This document shows positions 49,690 to 62,000 of a DNA stretch of 64,000 nt, one piece after another. The notes below the pieces were generated by a model. That model was not told the DNA's origin. It did no database searches and worked only from the letters and a program-made list of their open reading frames with translations. Both the position numbers and the translations under genes were made by a program. Source of the DNA: Caecitellus pseudoparvulus (taxonomy: Eukaryota; Bigyra: Bicosoecida); assembly GCA_965644315.1 (NCBI GenBank), contig CBFFRQ010000067.1:372001-436000 (forward strand), written 5' to 3'. The first letter of the stretch is position 1; each line of letters begins with the position of its first letter.

Positions 49690-51798
49690 ATGCCGCAGTC
49701 CCGGTTCGCTCCGCGGCGGGCTTTGCTGGCCGGCCTGATACTGAGTTGCCTGACATGGAAGGCTGCTGCTTGTCCAGCTCAGTGCAGTCGCCACGGCGTG
49801 TGCATTCCTGGATCAAGTAGATGCCGTTGCTTCCCTGGCAGGACTGGGCATGACTGCTCTCAGCGAGAGTGTCCGAAGAGCACCGCCTGGTCTGCTGTCC
49901 CGGTTGCGGTGGACGAAGCACACCCAGTTCGCGAGTGCGCAGGACGGGGTGCATGCAATCGGCGCACAGGCCAGTGTGAGTGTGACCCAGGCTTCACAGG
50001 CAAAGCGTGCCAGCGCATGCAGTGCCCTGGCGGCTGCTCAGGCCATGGCCAGTGCCAATCGTGGCGCACACTCGCTGCTGCCGCCTCCCGCGCTGGCACG
50101 GTGGTCAGGCAAGCTACATGGGAGGCAGATATGCTGTTCACCTGTGCGTGTGATGAGGGCTGGGGTGGCCTTGGCTGCGAGAAGCCGCAGTGTCCGCGCG
50201 GCATTGACCCGCTGCCACCGCTGCACGGCAAGGCAGAAGTGCAATTGCTCAGGTGTGACCTGGCCCCAGATGACCGTCGCACCTTCGCGTTGGGCTGGGG
50301 ACAGCACGTCACAAGAGCGCTTTCTCCCAGCATGACGCCCACGCAGCTTCAGGCAGCCCTTGTGGCGCTGCCGGGGCTGCGAGGCGTGCAAGTCACCGCC
50401 GCACAGCCTGACGGCGGCACCGGAAACACGATTTGCCAAGGCGATTCGGCCGGAGGTCTGGCCAGGGCAGTTCTGCAAATTACCTTCCGTGGCCAGGGAG
50501 CGGGTGCCCCTCCTCTTCGCCTGCTCCATGCAGATTCAGGACGAAGCCTGCAGGGCCAGCTCACGAACTTTCTCTTCCTTGCACGGGGAGGCGCAGGCCT
50601 GGCCCGTGGGGGTGACGACGTTGTCATCGTATCAACTGCAAGTACATTGCGCAGTCAAGCTTGCTCGAGTAGAGGCGTGTGCGATACCGAGCGAGGGGGG
50701 TGCGTGTGCGATGATGGCTTTACTGCGGCACGCAGAGGGTCACGCCTCGTCCCTGACTGCGGTGTCATGCGCCGCCAGCCATCAGCATGCCCATCTGCAG
50801 TGACAGCGGGACCGTTGGGGGGTCCAGGACCTGCGTGTAGTGGACATGGGGTGTGTGCTGGCGCACCGACGTTTCACTGCACCTGTGAGGATGGCTGGGG
50901 CGGACATGCGTGTGCCGAGCGTGCTTGTCGAAAGGGCCGACCTTGGTTTGTCACTCCGGGCACAAGTCAAGTCGGAAAACCGCAGATGGAAGTGTGCTCA
51001 GGGGTGGGCGATTGTGACGGCGAGACGGGCTTGTGCAAGTGCCGGGCAGGGTTTGAAGGGGAGGCCTGCCAGCTGCTCCGGTGCCCTGGCACCCCGACTT
51101 GCTCAGGGCATGGCCGCTGCTTGCCTCTGCATCTGGCAGGGCTAGAAGCGCGCACAGCCCTTGGCGCGGCCGTGCAGTACTCGTACGGAGCTGATCCAAA
51201 CGACCCACGCACCTGGGACAGGGAGTCTGTACAGACATGCGTGTGTGAAGAAGGCTGGGATGGACATGCTTGTCAGCTGCGGCAGTGTCCGGTGGGAGAC
51301 GACATCGGCTCGCCAAGCTCAAGTCAGGAAAGACAACGGCTAACTTGCTCGCCTGCCAAGCTCCATGGCCCTGTCCCACGCCTCGTCTTCCAGTTGTACG
51401 ATTCCCAGAGTGCCGCTTTGCCTGGTACTGCATCTGCGGCTGAAGTTCAAACAGCTCTCAATGCGCTGCCTGTGTTGGAGGATGCCGGAGTCACGGTGAA
51501 CGTGACGTTCACCCAAGACAGCTCGCTGCAGCTGTGCGGCCAGCCAGGGCCACGCCCCACGACCATGGAAGTTGCGTTTTCAGGGCACCTTGACTGGCCT
51601 GCGCTTCAAGTTCATGCTCGGCCAGAGGGGGGTCTCGGCATCCCTCTTCGCGCAGACACTGTGAAGGATGGCGGCACAGAAGCTGAGCCGTGCCACGGAA
51701 AAGGAGCCTGCAACGCTTCCACAGGCGCGTGCTTGTGTGCACGTGGGTATGGAGGCACTGCGGCATCCCCTCATGGGTGCGGTGGGCTTGTGGGATAG
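49690..51798 (+). CDS. Secreted tenascin-like EGF-repeat protein
   Basis: A single exon of 702 residues. A signal peptide spans residues 1-27 (A-L-L-A-G-L-I-L-S-C-L). Cys-rich EGF units follow: C-S-R-H-G-V-C, C-A-G-R-G-A-C-N, C-S-G-H-G-Q-C, C-S-S-R-G-V-C, C-S-G-H-G-V-C, C-S-G-V-G-D-C-D, C-S-G-H-G-R-C and C-H-G-K-G-A-C-N. Two related non-EGF modules of about 100-130 residues are inserted, at about 175-290 and 535-650; each has a Cys after a variable lead, an F-x-L strand, [TS]-x2-[QE]-[LV]-Q-[AT]-A-L-x-A-L-P, a V-x-V-T strand, a lone Cys and a final strand before the next EGF. This EGF-plus-module arrangement is common in large protist surface proteins. No transmembrane helix or anchor signal is seen, so it is probably secreted. 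Confidence 0.85.
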   Translation: MPQSRFAPRRALLAGLILSCLTWKAAACPAQCSRHGVCIPGSSRCRCFPGRTGHDCSQRECPKSTAWSAVPVAVDEAHPVRECAGRGACNRRTGQCECDPGFTGKACQRMQCPGGCSGHGQCQSWRTLAAAASRAGTVVRQATWEADMLFTCACDEGWGGLGCEKPQCPRGIDPLPPLHGKAEVQLLRCDLAPDDRRTFALGWGQHVTRALSPSMTPTQLQAALVALPGLRGVQVTAAQPDGGTGNTICQGDSAGGLARAVLQITFRGQGAGAPPLRLLHADSGRSLQGQLTNFLFLARGGAGLARGGDDVVIVSTASTLRSQACSSRGVCDTERGGCVCDDGFTAARRGSRLVPDCGVMRRQPSACPSAVTAGPLGGPGPACSGHGVCAGAPTFHCTCEDGWGGHACAERACRKGRPWFVTPGTSQVGKPQMEVCSGVGDCDGETGLCKCRAGFEGEACQLLRCPGTPTCSGHGRCLPLHLAGLEARTALGAAVQYSYGADPNDPRTWDRESVQTCVCEEGWDGHACQLRQCPVGDDIGSPSSSQERQRLTCSPAKLHGPVPRLVFQLYDSQSAALPGTASAAEVQTALNALPVLEDAGVTVNVTFTQDSSLQLCGQPGPRPTTMEVAFSGHLDWPALQVHARPEGGLGIPLRADTVKDGGTEAEPCHGKGACNASTGACLCARGYGGTAASPHGCGGLVG

Positions 51799-53042
51799 TC
51801 GTGGACGAGTTGCACTAGGTGAAGCGCTGCGAGAGTAAACGCAGCGTGCTTCAAGAACGAACGAAGCCGCAAAGGGCACTCCATGGTGGGGAAAACTGCA
51901 AGAGTAAGTGTAAAGTGGGCAGAGGTCATTCATGAATGTGTCATGGTCAGACTTACGCCGGAGTTTGCGCAGTACGGCGTCGCCGAGTCGGACTTGCAGG
52001 CGCTGGCGCAACGGCTCCGCTGTCAGCTGCACAAGTCAAGGCATGCTTTGCGAGAAGCTGCGGAGTGCGAGGAGGGGACCTGGACTGGCATGCCAGCATT
52101 TTCGTGGTAGGAAAGGCTGGGGTGCACTGGGCGAAGTGGCAAAGTGTGCAGCGCGCATGAGGGGTAACGCCGACAGCTACGCTGCAAGTCGACTTCCGCT
52201 TTTTCCGAGTGTGCCGAGCCGCTGCAAACGACGCGCGCAGGTGCCGAAAACTGCACCCTGCCACGCGGCGAGTGAGGTATGATGCGAGGTCTGGTGAGCT
52301 TGCAGAAATGATAACATTGTTCTGATTCCACTTAGTTTGTCCCAGCTGCTTGCAGCCTGCTCGTAGGGAGAGGCCGTGCCAGAAGCCGCCATGCCCTGCT
52401 TTTTCCGCGATTTCCTCCTCGCCCCGCACCTCCCCTTCCCTCCCGCACCCCAAAATCCACAAGTGCGAGTACAGCTTGCACATACACGACTTCCATTTTT
52501 ATGGTACGCTGGGTAGTCGAATTTCGGACAGGGTGACCCCTGCGGGCGACCAACATTGTCTGGAGACAGCACCTTGCACCAACAGCTTTGTGAGGCGTGT
52601 TGACGTGCGTCACTTGCACAGCGCTCGCGGCAGACAGCAAAGCTCAGCCTGTGGAAACAGACTGAACGCAGGAAGAGCTTAGGTGAGTCATACTTTACCT
52701 GGTGCACACTGGGGCGCGGGGCGCGCGCCTGCCTCGGCCAGGGTCGACGAGGGAGGATGGCGTTGTGGGAGCTGCGGGCTGTGCGGAACCTGGAGCATTA
52801 GCTGCAGTTGTGGGCTATTTTGGCGCGCTCCGCGGATGACCTGCACGTCTGTGGACGTGCCATGCGTGTGCGCTGGTGTCACATCGGCTTTGGCGCTGTG
52901 ACGCACGGCCGGGGGCGCCTGCCACAGCCACGCTCGGGGCGAAGTGCACTTCACCTGCACAGCTTGCAGCTGACTGGCGCCGCCAGCCTATACATACAAG
53001 CGCAAGATGCCCACACCGTCTCACACACTGTTTTCGCAGGTC
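51799..53042. other. Gene-poor 1.2-kb intergenic region
   Basis: Contains one possible small ORF (51883-52110) and several short overlapping ORFs without coding character on both strands. Just before the next start codon is CTGTTTTCGCAG (ending 53039), which resembles a 3' splice site, so a 5'-UTR intron is possible. CTATACATAC at about 52988 may be a TATA-like element. No tRNA or repeat is seen. Confidence 0.45.
51883..52110 (+). CDS. Possible small protein (75 aa)
   Basis: A short ORF with a segment L-T-P-E-F-A-Q-Y-G-V-A-E-S-D-L-Q-A-L that looks more like a real helix pair than chance sequence. GTAAGT after the seventh codon could instead be a splice donor. No family is recognised. Confidence 0.25.
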   Translation: MVGKTARVSVKWAEVIHECVMVRLTPEFAQYGVAESDLQALAQRLRCQLHKSRHALREAAECEEGTWTGMPAFSW

Positions 53043-56000
53043 ATGGCTATGTGGAAGTGCTCCCTGTGGAGGACGCTCGCTGTGGCAGTCTTCCTCGTCA
53101 CTGCTTTCTCCCAGTGCCTCGGCGTGCAGCTCGCCGAGGCTCCTGTCACAGTGAACTTGGCAGCGCTGCTGAATGGAAAACTGGCGCAGGAGATCGACAG
53201 CGCAGTGGGCGAAGAGGGCCTTCTCGTGCACCGTCTGGGCATGTTTGGGTCCGACGTACTGCCAGACTTGGCCGTAGGGATGCCCCGCTATGAGTGCCAC
53301 GGCGGAGAGCGTGACTGTGGCGCAGTCGTCGTCATGCTCCTGGGCATGGGCCCGGACGCACAGCAGCCAGTTGTTGTGCAAAAGGCAGTGCAGCTGCGAC
53401 CTGACGCCCCAGGCTCCCCCTTTCCTGTGGAGGAAGGGGCTGAATTTGGGTACACGATGGCGTACATTGGTCCGTCCTGCTCAGCCGCGCCGCATGGTTG
53501 AGATGCAGCACGAACCTCACTCTTCTGCCCCTCCCATGTGCCCTTGCTCAGGTGAACTGGACCAGGACCCTTCCACTGATGAGTACGCCATCGGCATGCC
53601 TGGCTGGGGCCGAGGGATGCTCGCGCTTGTGGGACTCACTGACACGGTTGAAGTTGCCCACTGCACCATCGTCGGCTCCGATGACAACATCGAAGTGGAC
53701 GCCTCTGAGCACCTGAATGAAGGAGATAGGATGGGCTCTGCCGTCGTCGCGCTTCCTCCGCGGGGCTCCGATGCGGCTGAGCTCGTGGTAGGCGCGCCGC
53801 ACCATGAGGATGGCCGGGGCTGGGTGGGGCACTTTGGTGTGGCTTGGGATGGCAACATCTTGCACTTCACAAGGCTCCATTTCTTCATGGACAATGAAGA
53901 AGACGTTTTGAGCGGCATGCTTCCGGAATCTTTCCTGGCAGGCGAGTCACTCACTGCGACCCGAGGATCACTGTTCTGCCCCGACTGCGCTGTGGTTTTC
54001 GTCAGCGCTCCAGGAGCTGCTTCATACCAAGGTGGCGTGTTTGCGATTGACTACGATGGCGAACAGCGTCCACGAAGCGTCCAGTTTCTGGAGGCAGGAG
54101 GGCCGTGGGAAGACGCGGCATTCGACAGCGGAAAGTTGCGCGTTTCTGATGTTGCGCCGGATCTCGATGGCGACGGCTTGCCAGAGCTTCTACTGCACTG
54201 TCCCGGAGGCGATGACGGCGATGGGGCGTTCCTTGTGGCAGGGCTCATGGGAGGAGCAGGTCGCAAACCAGCTGTTCGACTGGATGGGAGTGAAGACTCC
54301 TATCTGCGCCTCGGCGCACGCTTTGGCTCTGCCGCGTTCCTCTCTGCCAACGGAGCATCGATTCAGAATGGAGAACATCGTCAACCATTGATTGCGTGGG
54401 GAAGCATTGAGCCAGCACAAGTAGCGTTTGGTGTTCTTGACGTCCCGGCTGCAGAGGAGTGGCTGCCATACTCTCTCGCGCTGTCGAACCGCCCCGATGT
54501 AATCAGAGCGTCAAACGAAGTCTTCGAGCTCAATATCGACGCTGAGGCGGGAGAGGTTCCATCAAGTGCATTGGGTGGTCTCAGCCTTGCCATTGTTCGA
54601 GGTCTGTGCCATGGTGACTTCGCAGGTCGCCCAGACGCGTTCCTTCTGGCCACGGGCATTCCTGGTGACAGCTCAGAGAATCACGGTCGCGTCCTGGTTC
54701 GGTACATCGACGACCGCAACCTGGTGCCCATGTCTTCTCCAGGTGGCTACTTGCTCAGGGGAGAGGAATTTGTCCCACGAACGTCCTTTTTCGGCCATGA
54801 CGTCGCGTCCATTGGCGATGTTGACCTGGATGGCGTGCCGGACTTGCTCGTGGGCGCACCCGAGTCCAGCATGGCTTTTGACCACTATGCAGGTGACCCT
54901 AGGTATCGTGGGTTGGTAACCATCTTCTATTTACGTCCAGATGGACGTGTGGACCAGCCCTTCACGCACTCTGGCCCAGAAAATGAGGGATTTGGGTCCG
55001 GCGTGACTGGCATCGGGGATATTGACCGGGACGGCTGTCCCGACGTTGCCATTGGCGCCTTCCTGCATGCAGGGGGGGAAGGGGCTGTGTTCGTCTTCTT
55101 ACTCAGGCCTGATCGGGACTCTCCATTTGGAGACAATGCGGTCTTGGTGCCTGGGGGCAACCTGCCAACGTTGGAGAGCATGACAGGAATTGGCGAAGAC
55201 CGACAAGGATGGTTTGGCGAGGGCGTCGCCCATGTGCAAGCTCACCTCTTCGAGCCCGACCTCACGACCATCGCCGTGTCTGCGCCAAGATCAAACGGCA
55301 ACTTGGGCTCGATCATTTTCCTTGGCATTGATACCGAGCTGAGCCTTCAAGACCTCTTCAGCATCACATCTGGAACGCAAGACCTGTACGGCACGACCCT
55401 GACTTTTCAGGAAGAGTCCTTGTGCACCTTGAGGGCCGCGGCAGGAACATTCCCAGCCACAGCACGAACACCTTCAGGGACATTTCCTCAGCTTGTGCAG
55501 CTGCCCATCCAGTGCAGGACGGAAGCGTTCATGCTCACAGTTGGCGGTCAGCGAGCTGATGGCCAGCCTCCACTCATGAGGTTCGATACTCTTGGCAGGG
55601 AAAGAGGCGGACTTGGATCAGAATCCTTTTATGAGAAGCCCACCTTGGCCTTTGCTGGAAACTTCACGCAGGCCATGAGGTCTGGGCACCCTGCCGTCAT
55701 CATGGGTCTGCCGTATGGTGGTGTGGATGAGAAAGGTGTCGTGCACTTCGTCGAGTACCACCCACTGCCAGAAGCCCTGCCGTGGACACAGCGCACGCCG
55801 AATCACCATGCGCTGGTTCCAACTCAGCGCTGTAGCATTGAGGCGGCCCACTTTGAGTCCCATGACGATCCTGTCATGGCAGAACTTCGGTCGAACTACG
55901 CACAGTCCAAGAACCTCGGACGAGCCATGCTGCCCTTTGATGCTCTGTGTGATGGAACAGCTGAGGTGTTCCTTGGCATCCCAGGTGCCCGCATGGTGCA

Positions 56001-59000
56001 TGGGGCGTGTTCAGGCGGCGTGGGCAGCTATGGTGGCCTTGTTCTCGGTACGTTGCCGCCGACCGTTGCTCCACTTGCCGCGTTTACGCATGAAGATCGA
56101 CTTGGAACCATGCCAGCGGCAGCTCTGTACTGCTCAGAGGAGCACCAGAACTGCGGTGCAGCTCTCGCGCTGCTAGGAGACGTGGATGGCGATGGGCTTC
56201 CTGAGCTTGCCGTGGGCTGCTCTGGGAAAGAGTACTCGGGCACTGGGGAGGCCATCCTCATCAGTCGCGTCCTCTTCGATGGGCAGTTGGAGCTGCTGCA
56301 CTCCATCAACCGCAACGACGATGCCTTGCCAAACGGGGTGATTGGAAGCTCTCATGGTGAAAGTGGGTTCGGCATGGCACTGGCTGGACTGCAGGAAGAC
56401 TTGAACGAAGACGGCGTCGTGGATTTCGTCGCCGGAGTGCCGTTTGCCCACGATACAGATGGTGGCATGGTTCTCACGATGTTTTTACATGCAAGTGGAA
56501 GACTGGATTCCTTCGCTGCGCTGGAGCTGGGAAGCGGAGGCATTCCGATCTTGAGCTCTGGGGCCCACCTTGGCCACAGCCTCGTTGCACTGGGCGACGT
56601 GACAGGAGACGGGCTTCGCAACGGCATCGCCATCGCAGCACCAAAAGCTCAGCCCCCCGTCGTGTTGTTGGGGCTAATGCTGCCCAATGGGCATTTTGAG
56701 GAGCGATTTCAGATCTCAATGGGCACCACGTGCACAGATGGCCCCGGGTTTGACTTCTCGCTGGTGCTACCGAAAGCCGGCGAGCCTTCCGTGCATGGAG
56801 GAGGCGTTGCGCCAGACCTGAACGGTGACGGCGTGCCAGACTTGCTCCTGGCTGATATCAATGGGCCGTCTCTGGAAGGCGCAACCAGCCACGGAACAGC
56901 TGCCATCGTGTTCTTGAACTCAGATTTCTCTGTGCGCAGCTTTGAGGCCATCCGTCCGCAACACCCTCAGTTTCTTGGGGCCAGCGTACTTGGACAGCTC
57001 GATCCCAGCGAAGGCAACACCCGGTGGGGGCACTTGGCTGTCTTGGGTCTGGATGGGGCCCAAGCAGGCTTGTCCATGTACGCAGGTGCATGGGGGCACA
57101 ACGCGCCAGACGCCAGCAGCTCTGGAGGACTTGTCCGGTTCACATGGGTGCCGCCTCCAAGCTACGCCGGTGGCGGGGTTGCTGCGTGGACCAGCATGGA
57201 AACTGAACACGCTGCTTGTGTGCTGCAAGATGGACAAGAGTTGAATCCCACCCTTGATCCGGCCCTGTCAGGGCTGGGTGCCTTTTCTGGAGGGGGTGCC
57301 GGGGAGACCTTTGGGTCCTCCATGGCGCCGCTGAACGACATTGACCACAACGGAGTGGTGGACATTGCAGTGGGCTCTGCGCTTGCCGTCCATGAGAGTG
57401 TTCAAGCAGGTGCCGTCACCATCCTGTTCATGCGTGACGACTTCTCTGTGAAGAGTGCGCTGCGAGTGGATGGCAACCTTGGCGAATGGGCGGCGCTGCA
57501 TGAGAACCATGCTCTGGGGCACTGTGGATTCAGCATGGCCTGGGCAGGAGACATCAGCAACGACGGCTACGGCGAAATCGTCGTTGGCTGTCCGTCCGAC
57601 CTTGGCATGGAAGGCGGTGCTGCGATCATTTCCCTCGGCTACGGCGCAGTTGTGAGCAGCATCACTGCCATCGATGTTGGCGATGTTCTGGCCCCGGAAC
57701 TGATCAGCTATGAAGGTGAGACATACCAGGCCAGGGAGCGTCTGGGTCACTCCGTCGCTGTATTGAATGACGAGTGGCTGGACGGAGACAAGGCCGTCAT
57801 AGCGATCGGTGCGCCGCTAACGAATGCGCCCGGCCACGCGCAAATAGGAGCTGTTATATTGCTTGTAGTGGACAAAGGTAGCATGGGGTTTGAGCACATC
57901 GCTTTCATCGGCGTCGGTTGTGATAATTGTGAGTTCCCTGAGACGGACAATCTGCGCCTTGGCTCCAGCGTCGCCGCTCCTGGAGTCATCGAGGATGGCG
58001 GACCTGCAGATACACTCATCATCAGCCACGACTCGCCTGATGTTGAGACGTCAGTCTTCGTTGTAAAGCTCACTGGGGGTTTAGATCACAGACAGCCCGT
58101 TGCTGCTTCGACCACCATTGCAAACTCCGCCCAGCCGATCGACGCTGCTCATCCTGGAAAGTGGCTTGAGTGGGAAAGCCTCCGTGTTCCCGACGAAGAC
58201 TTTGGCTTCGTGGGCAGCAACATGGTCCTCAACACGCGCCCCACGGAGCAAGCAAACAACTTGTGGCTGGGCTCTGCGGCGAATTCGAATGGCGGGCAGG
58301 GCTCGTTGTACATTGTAGTTGCAGACACAGGCGAAGACCCCTTGGCACGGCTGCGTCGATTCCACCATATTCCTCAGGGTTACGGAGCGTTTGACGCCAT
58401 CTTCGACCCAACAGCCACCAACCTCGGCCGCCCTGTCCTGCTAGGCGACATCAACGCAGACGGAATGATGGACATTGCTTTTGGCAGTCCATTTGTGCGA
58501 CATGGTGCACACGTTGATGTGGGAAGCGTGTACTTTGCGTCGATCCACATTGGGCGAGCACTGCAAGTGGCACCACACGCATGGGTTAGCTCGACTGCAA
58601 CACCAACGCCGTCGAGAACTCCGACCCGGACACCCACGCGATCACCGACACCAACAAGGACTCCAACGCCGTCGAGGACCCCGACGTCATCGATGACCAG
58701 CACGGGCACGCCTACGTCTAGCATGACGGGGACGCCCACACGCACGACCACACCAACAAAGACCCCGACGTCATCGATGACCAGCACGGGCACGCCTACG
58801 TCCAGCGTGACCCGGACGCCCACACGCACTCCGACACCAACAAGGACGCCGACAGGCACGCCTACGTCCAGCGTGACCCGGACGCCCACACGCACTCCGA
58901 CACCAACAAGGACGCCGACAGGCACGCCTACGTCCAGCGTGACCCGGACGCCCACACGCACTCCGACACCAACAAGGACGCCGACAGGCACGCCTACGTC

Positions 59001-62000
59001 CAGCGTGACCCGGACGCCCACACGCACTCCCACACCGACAAGGACCCCGACGTCATCGATGACCAGCACGGGCACGCCTACGTCCAGCGTGACCCGGACG
59101 CCCACACGCACTCCGACACCAACAAGGACGCCGACAGGCACGCCTACGTCCAGCGTGACCCGGACGCCCACACGCACTCCGACACCAACAAGGACGCCGA
59201 CAGGCACGCCTACGTCCAGCGTGACCCGGACGCCCACACGCACTCCGACACCAACAAGGACCCCGACGTCATCGATGACCAGCACGGGCACGCCTACGTC
59301 CAGCGTGACCCGGACGCCCACACGCACGACCACACCAACAAGGACCCCGACGTCATCGATGACCAGCACCGGCACGCCTACGTCCAGCATGACGGGGACG
59401 CCCACACGCACGACCACACCAACCAGGACCCCGACGTCATCGATGACCAGCACCGGCACGCCTACGTCTAGCATGACGGGGACGCCCACACGCACGACCA
59501 CACCAACCAGGACCCCGACGTCATCTGTGACCAGCACGGGCACACCCACAACCAGCATGACGGGGACGCCCTCCAACACGCCGACGTCATCTGTGACCAG
59601 CACCGGCACGCCTACGTCTAGCATGACGGGGACGCCCTCCAACACGCCGACGTCATCTGTGACCAGCACCGGCACGCCTACGTCTAGCATGACAGGGACG
59701 CCCTCCAACACGCCGACGTCATCTGTGACCAGCACGGGTACGCCCACTGCGAGTGCCACTGGCACTGCAACTGCAACAGTGTCTGGCACGTCCACTGCCG
59801 CTGTGACCGGCACGCCCAGCAAGTCAGCAGGCGCCACAGCTTTGTCCACTCCGTCACCGTCGGGCACATCCTCCGTGACGCCTTCTGTCACCTCCACTGC
59901 CAGCGGCACAGTGACTGCCACCAGCAGCGTGTCGCCGACAGGCACGGCCACAGCAACGGTCTCTCCAACGGGCACCAGCAGTGTCACGCCGTCAGTGACG
60001 AGCACAGGGACGGCGACAAGCACTGTGTCTGGGACAGCTACAGCGTCTGTGACTGCGACGTCATCTGTGACCAGCACGGGCACGCCCACGACCAGCATGA
60101 CAGGGACGCCCTCCAACACCCCGACGTCATCGATGACCAGCACAGGCACACCCACAACCAGCATGACAGGGACGCCCTCCAGCACCCCGACGTCATCTGT
60201 GACCAGCACCGGCACACCCACGACCAGCATGACGGGGACGCCCTCCAACACGCCGACGTCATCTGTGACCAGCACCGGCACACCCACGACCAGCATGACG
60301 GGGACGCCCTCCAACACGCCGACGTCATCTGTGACCAGCACCGGCACACCCACTGCGAGTGCCACTGGCACTGCAACTGCAACAGTGTCTGGCACGTCCA
60401 CTGCCGCTGTGACGCCGTCTTCGAGCAAGTCAGCAGGTGCCACAGCCTTGTCCACTCCGTCACCTTCAGGCACATCCTCTGTGACGCCCTCTGTCACCTC
60501 CACTGCGAGCGGCACAGTGACTGCCACCAGCAGCGTGTCGCCGACAGGCACGGCCACAACGACAGTCTCTCCGACGGGCACCAGCAGTGTCACGCCGTCA
60601 GTGACGAGCACGGGGACGGCGACAAGCACTGTGTCTGGGACAGCTACAGCGTCTGTGACTGCGACGTCATCTGTGACCAGCACGGGCACGCCTTCCGTGA
60701 CGCCAACCGGTACCGCGACTGCAACAGTGTCTGGCACGTCCACCGCCGCTGTGACGCCGTCTTCGAGCAAGTCAGCAGGTGCCACAGCCGCCGCCACAAC
60801 GTCCCAGACTGCAACGTCCACGCAGTCACCCTCCCAGACAGCGACACAAAGTTCAACTGTGACCCAGACGCCTTCGAGCTCGGCCTCGAACACACCGACG
60901 CAGACAAGCTCAGTCACGTCCACAGCGACGACTTCGTCCACGATGAGTCCAACGCGCTCAGCAACAAGCTCAGGAACTGCCTCGGCGACAGTGACTCCCA
61001 CTGGGACACCATCCCTGACAAGCTCGCCTTCTCCTTCGAGGTCCTCGGGAGCAACCGCGGACCCCACGACTTCTCCGACTTCGACGGCCAGTCAAACTGC
61101 AACTGGAACTGCCTCGCACACTCCGACAGGGACAGTGTCCAGCACTGTGACAGGAACTGTCACGCCGTCTCACACGCCAACGGGCACAGCATCTGCGAGC
61201 GGGACGCCATCTGCGAGTGGAGTGGCGACGCAGTCCCAGACACCGACTGCTTCGCAGTCTGCATCCAGCACAAGTACCAGCACTGGATCGCCTTCCCCCT
61301 CGGAGACCACGGCACCCACGACAAGCGCGACAGTCACTTCGTCGAGCACATCGTCGGCAACGCCGTCAGTATCGACAACCTCGACTCAGAGCCCTTCGCC
61401 AACGGGTTCCGCCACAGGATCGTCTTCGGCCTCACCTTCCAACAGCGAGGCCGCAATCAGCCCTACTCCCACTCAAAGTGCGAGCACGACCCCATCCGGC
61501 ACCGCAAGCCACACACCAGTCGCGAGCCCTTCGTCGGCTGTGACAGTCAGCCCCACGCCCGCCACAACCCCAACCTCTGCTGTGACCCCGTCTCCCGTGG
61601 CTGCTCCAGTGGACTTGGTCGGTGAGCAGGGCCCATCGGTGTGGCTGCTTGAGGCGGTGCCCGGCACGCTTGCTCCCGTCTCTTTGCGGGTGTTGCGGGA
61701 CCGTGCAGCCTGGCGCCTCATCTCGTTCACTGTGCGGTTGGGGAGCCATGCTGACGGCTGGATCGCCCAGGTGAACACGCAGCAGGCTTCCTCGCACCCG
61801 GCAGCTCTGCAGGCCGCTGCAGTGGGATCTGGCACCTGGTCTGGGGAGGATGCCGTTGCACTGAGTTCTGCAGCAAACAGGTACCCATCCTCGCTGGAGG
61901 GTTCACCGAAAGTCGCCTTCATTGGCGCAAGGCAATCTGGGCGCATCTCCACAAACTCTAGCATCCTCTCCCAAGAACTTGTACTGAATGTCTCGCTTCC

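Noticed and set aside
52177-52707. Minus-strand ORF of 176 codons in the 1.2-kb intergenic region.
   Set aside because: Cys/Arg-rich random-looking composition, no family resemblance and no consistent splice partners.
58380-61067. Minus-strand ORF of 895 codons rich in V-G-V-P-V-L.
   Set aside because: It is the antisense shadow of the Thr/Pro stalk; the plus frame continues the FG-GAP protein on both sides.
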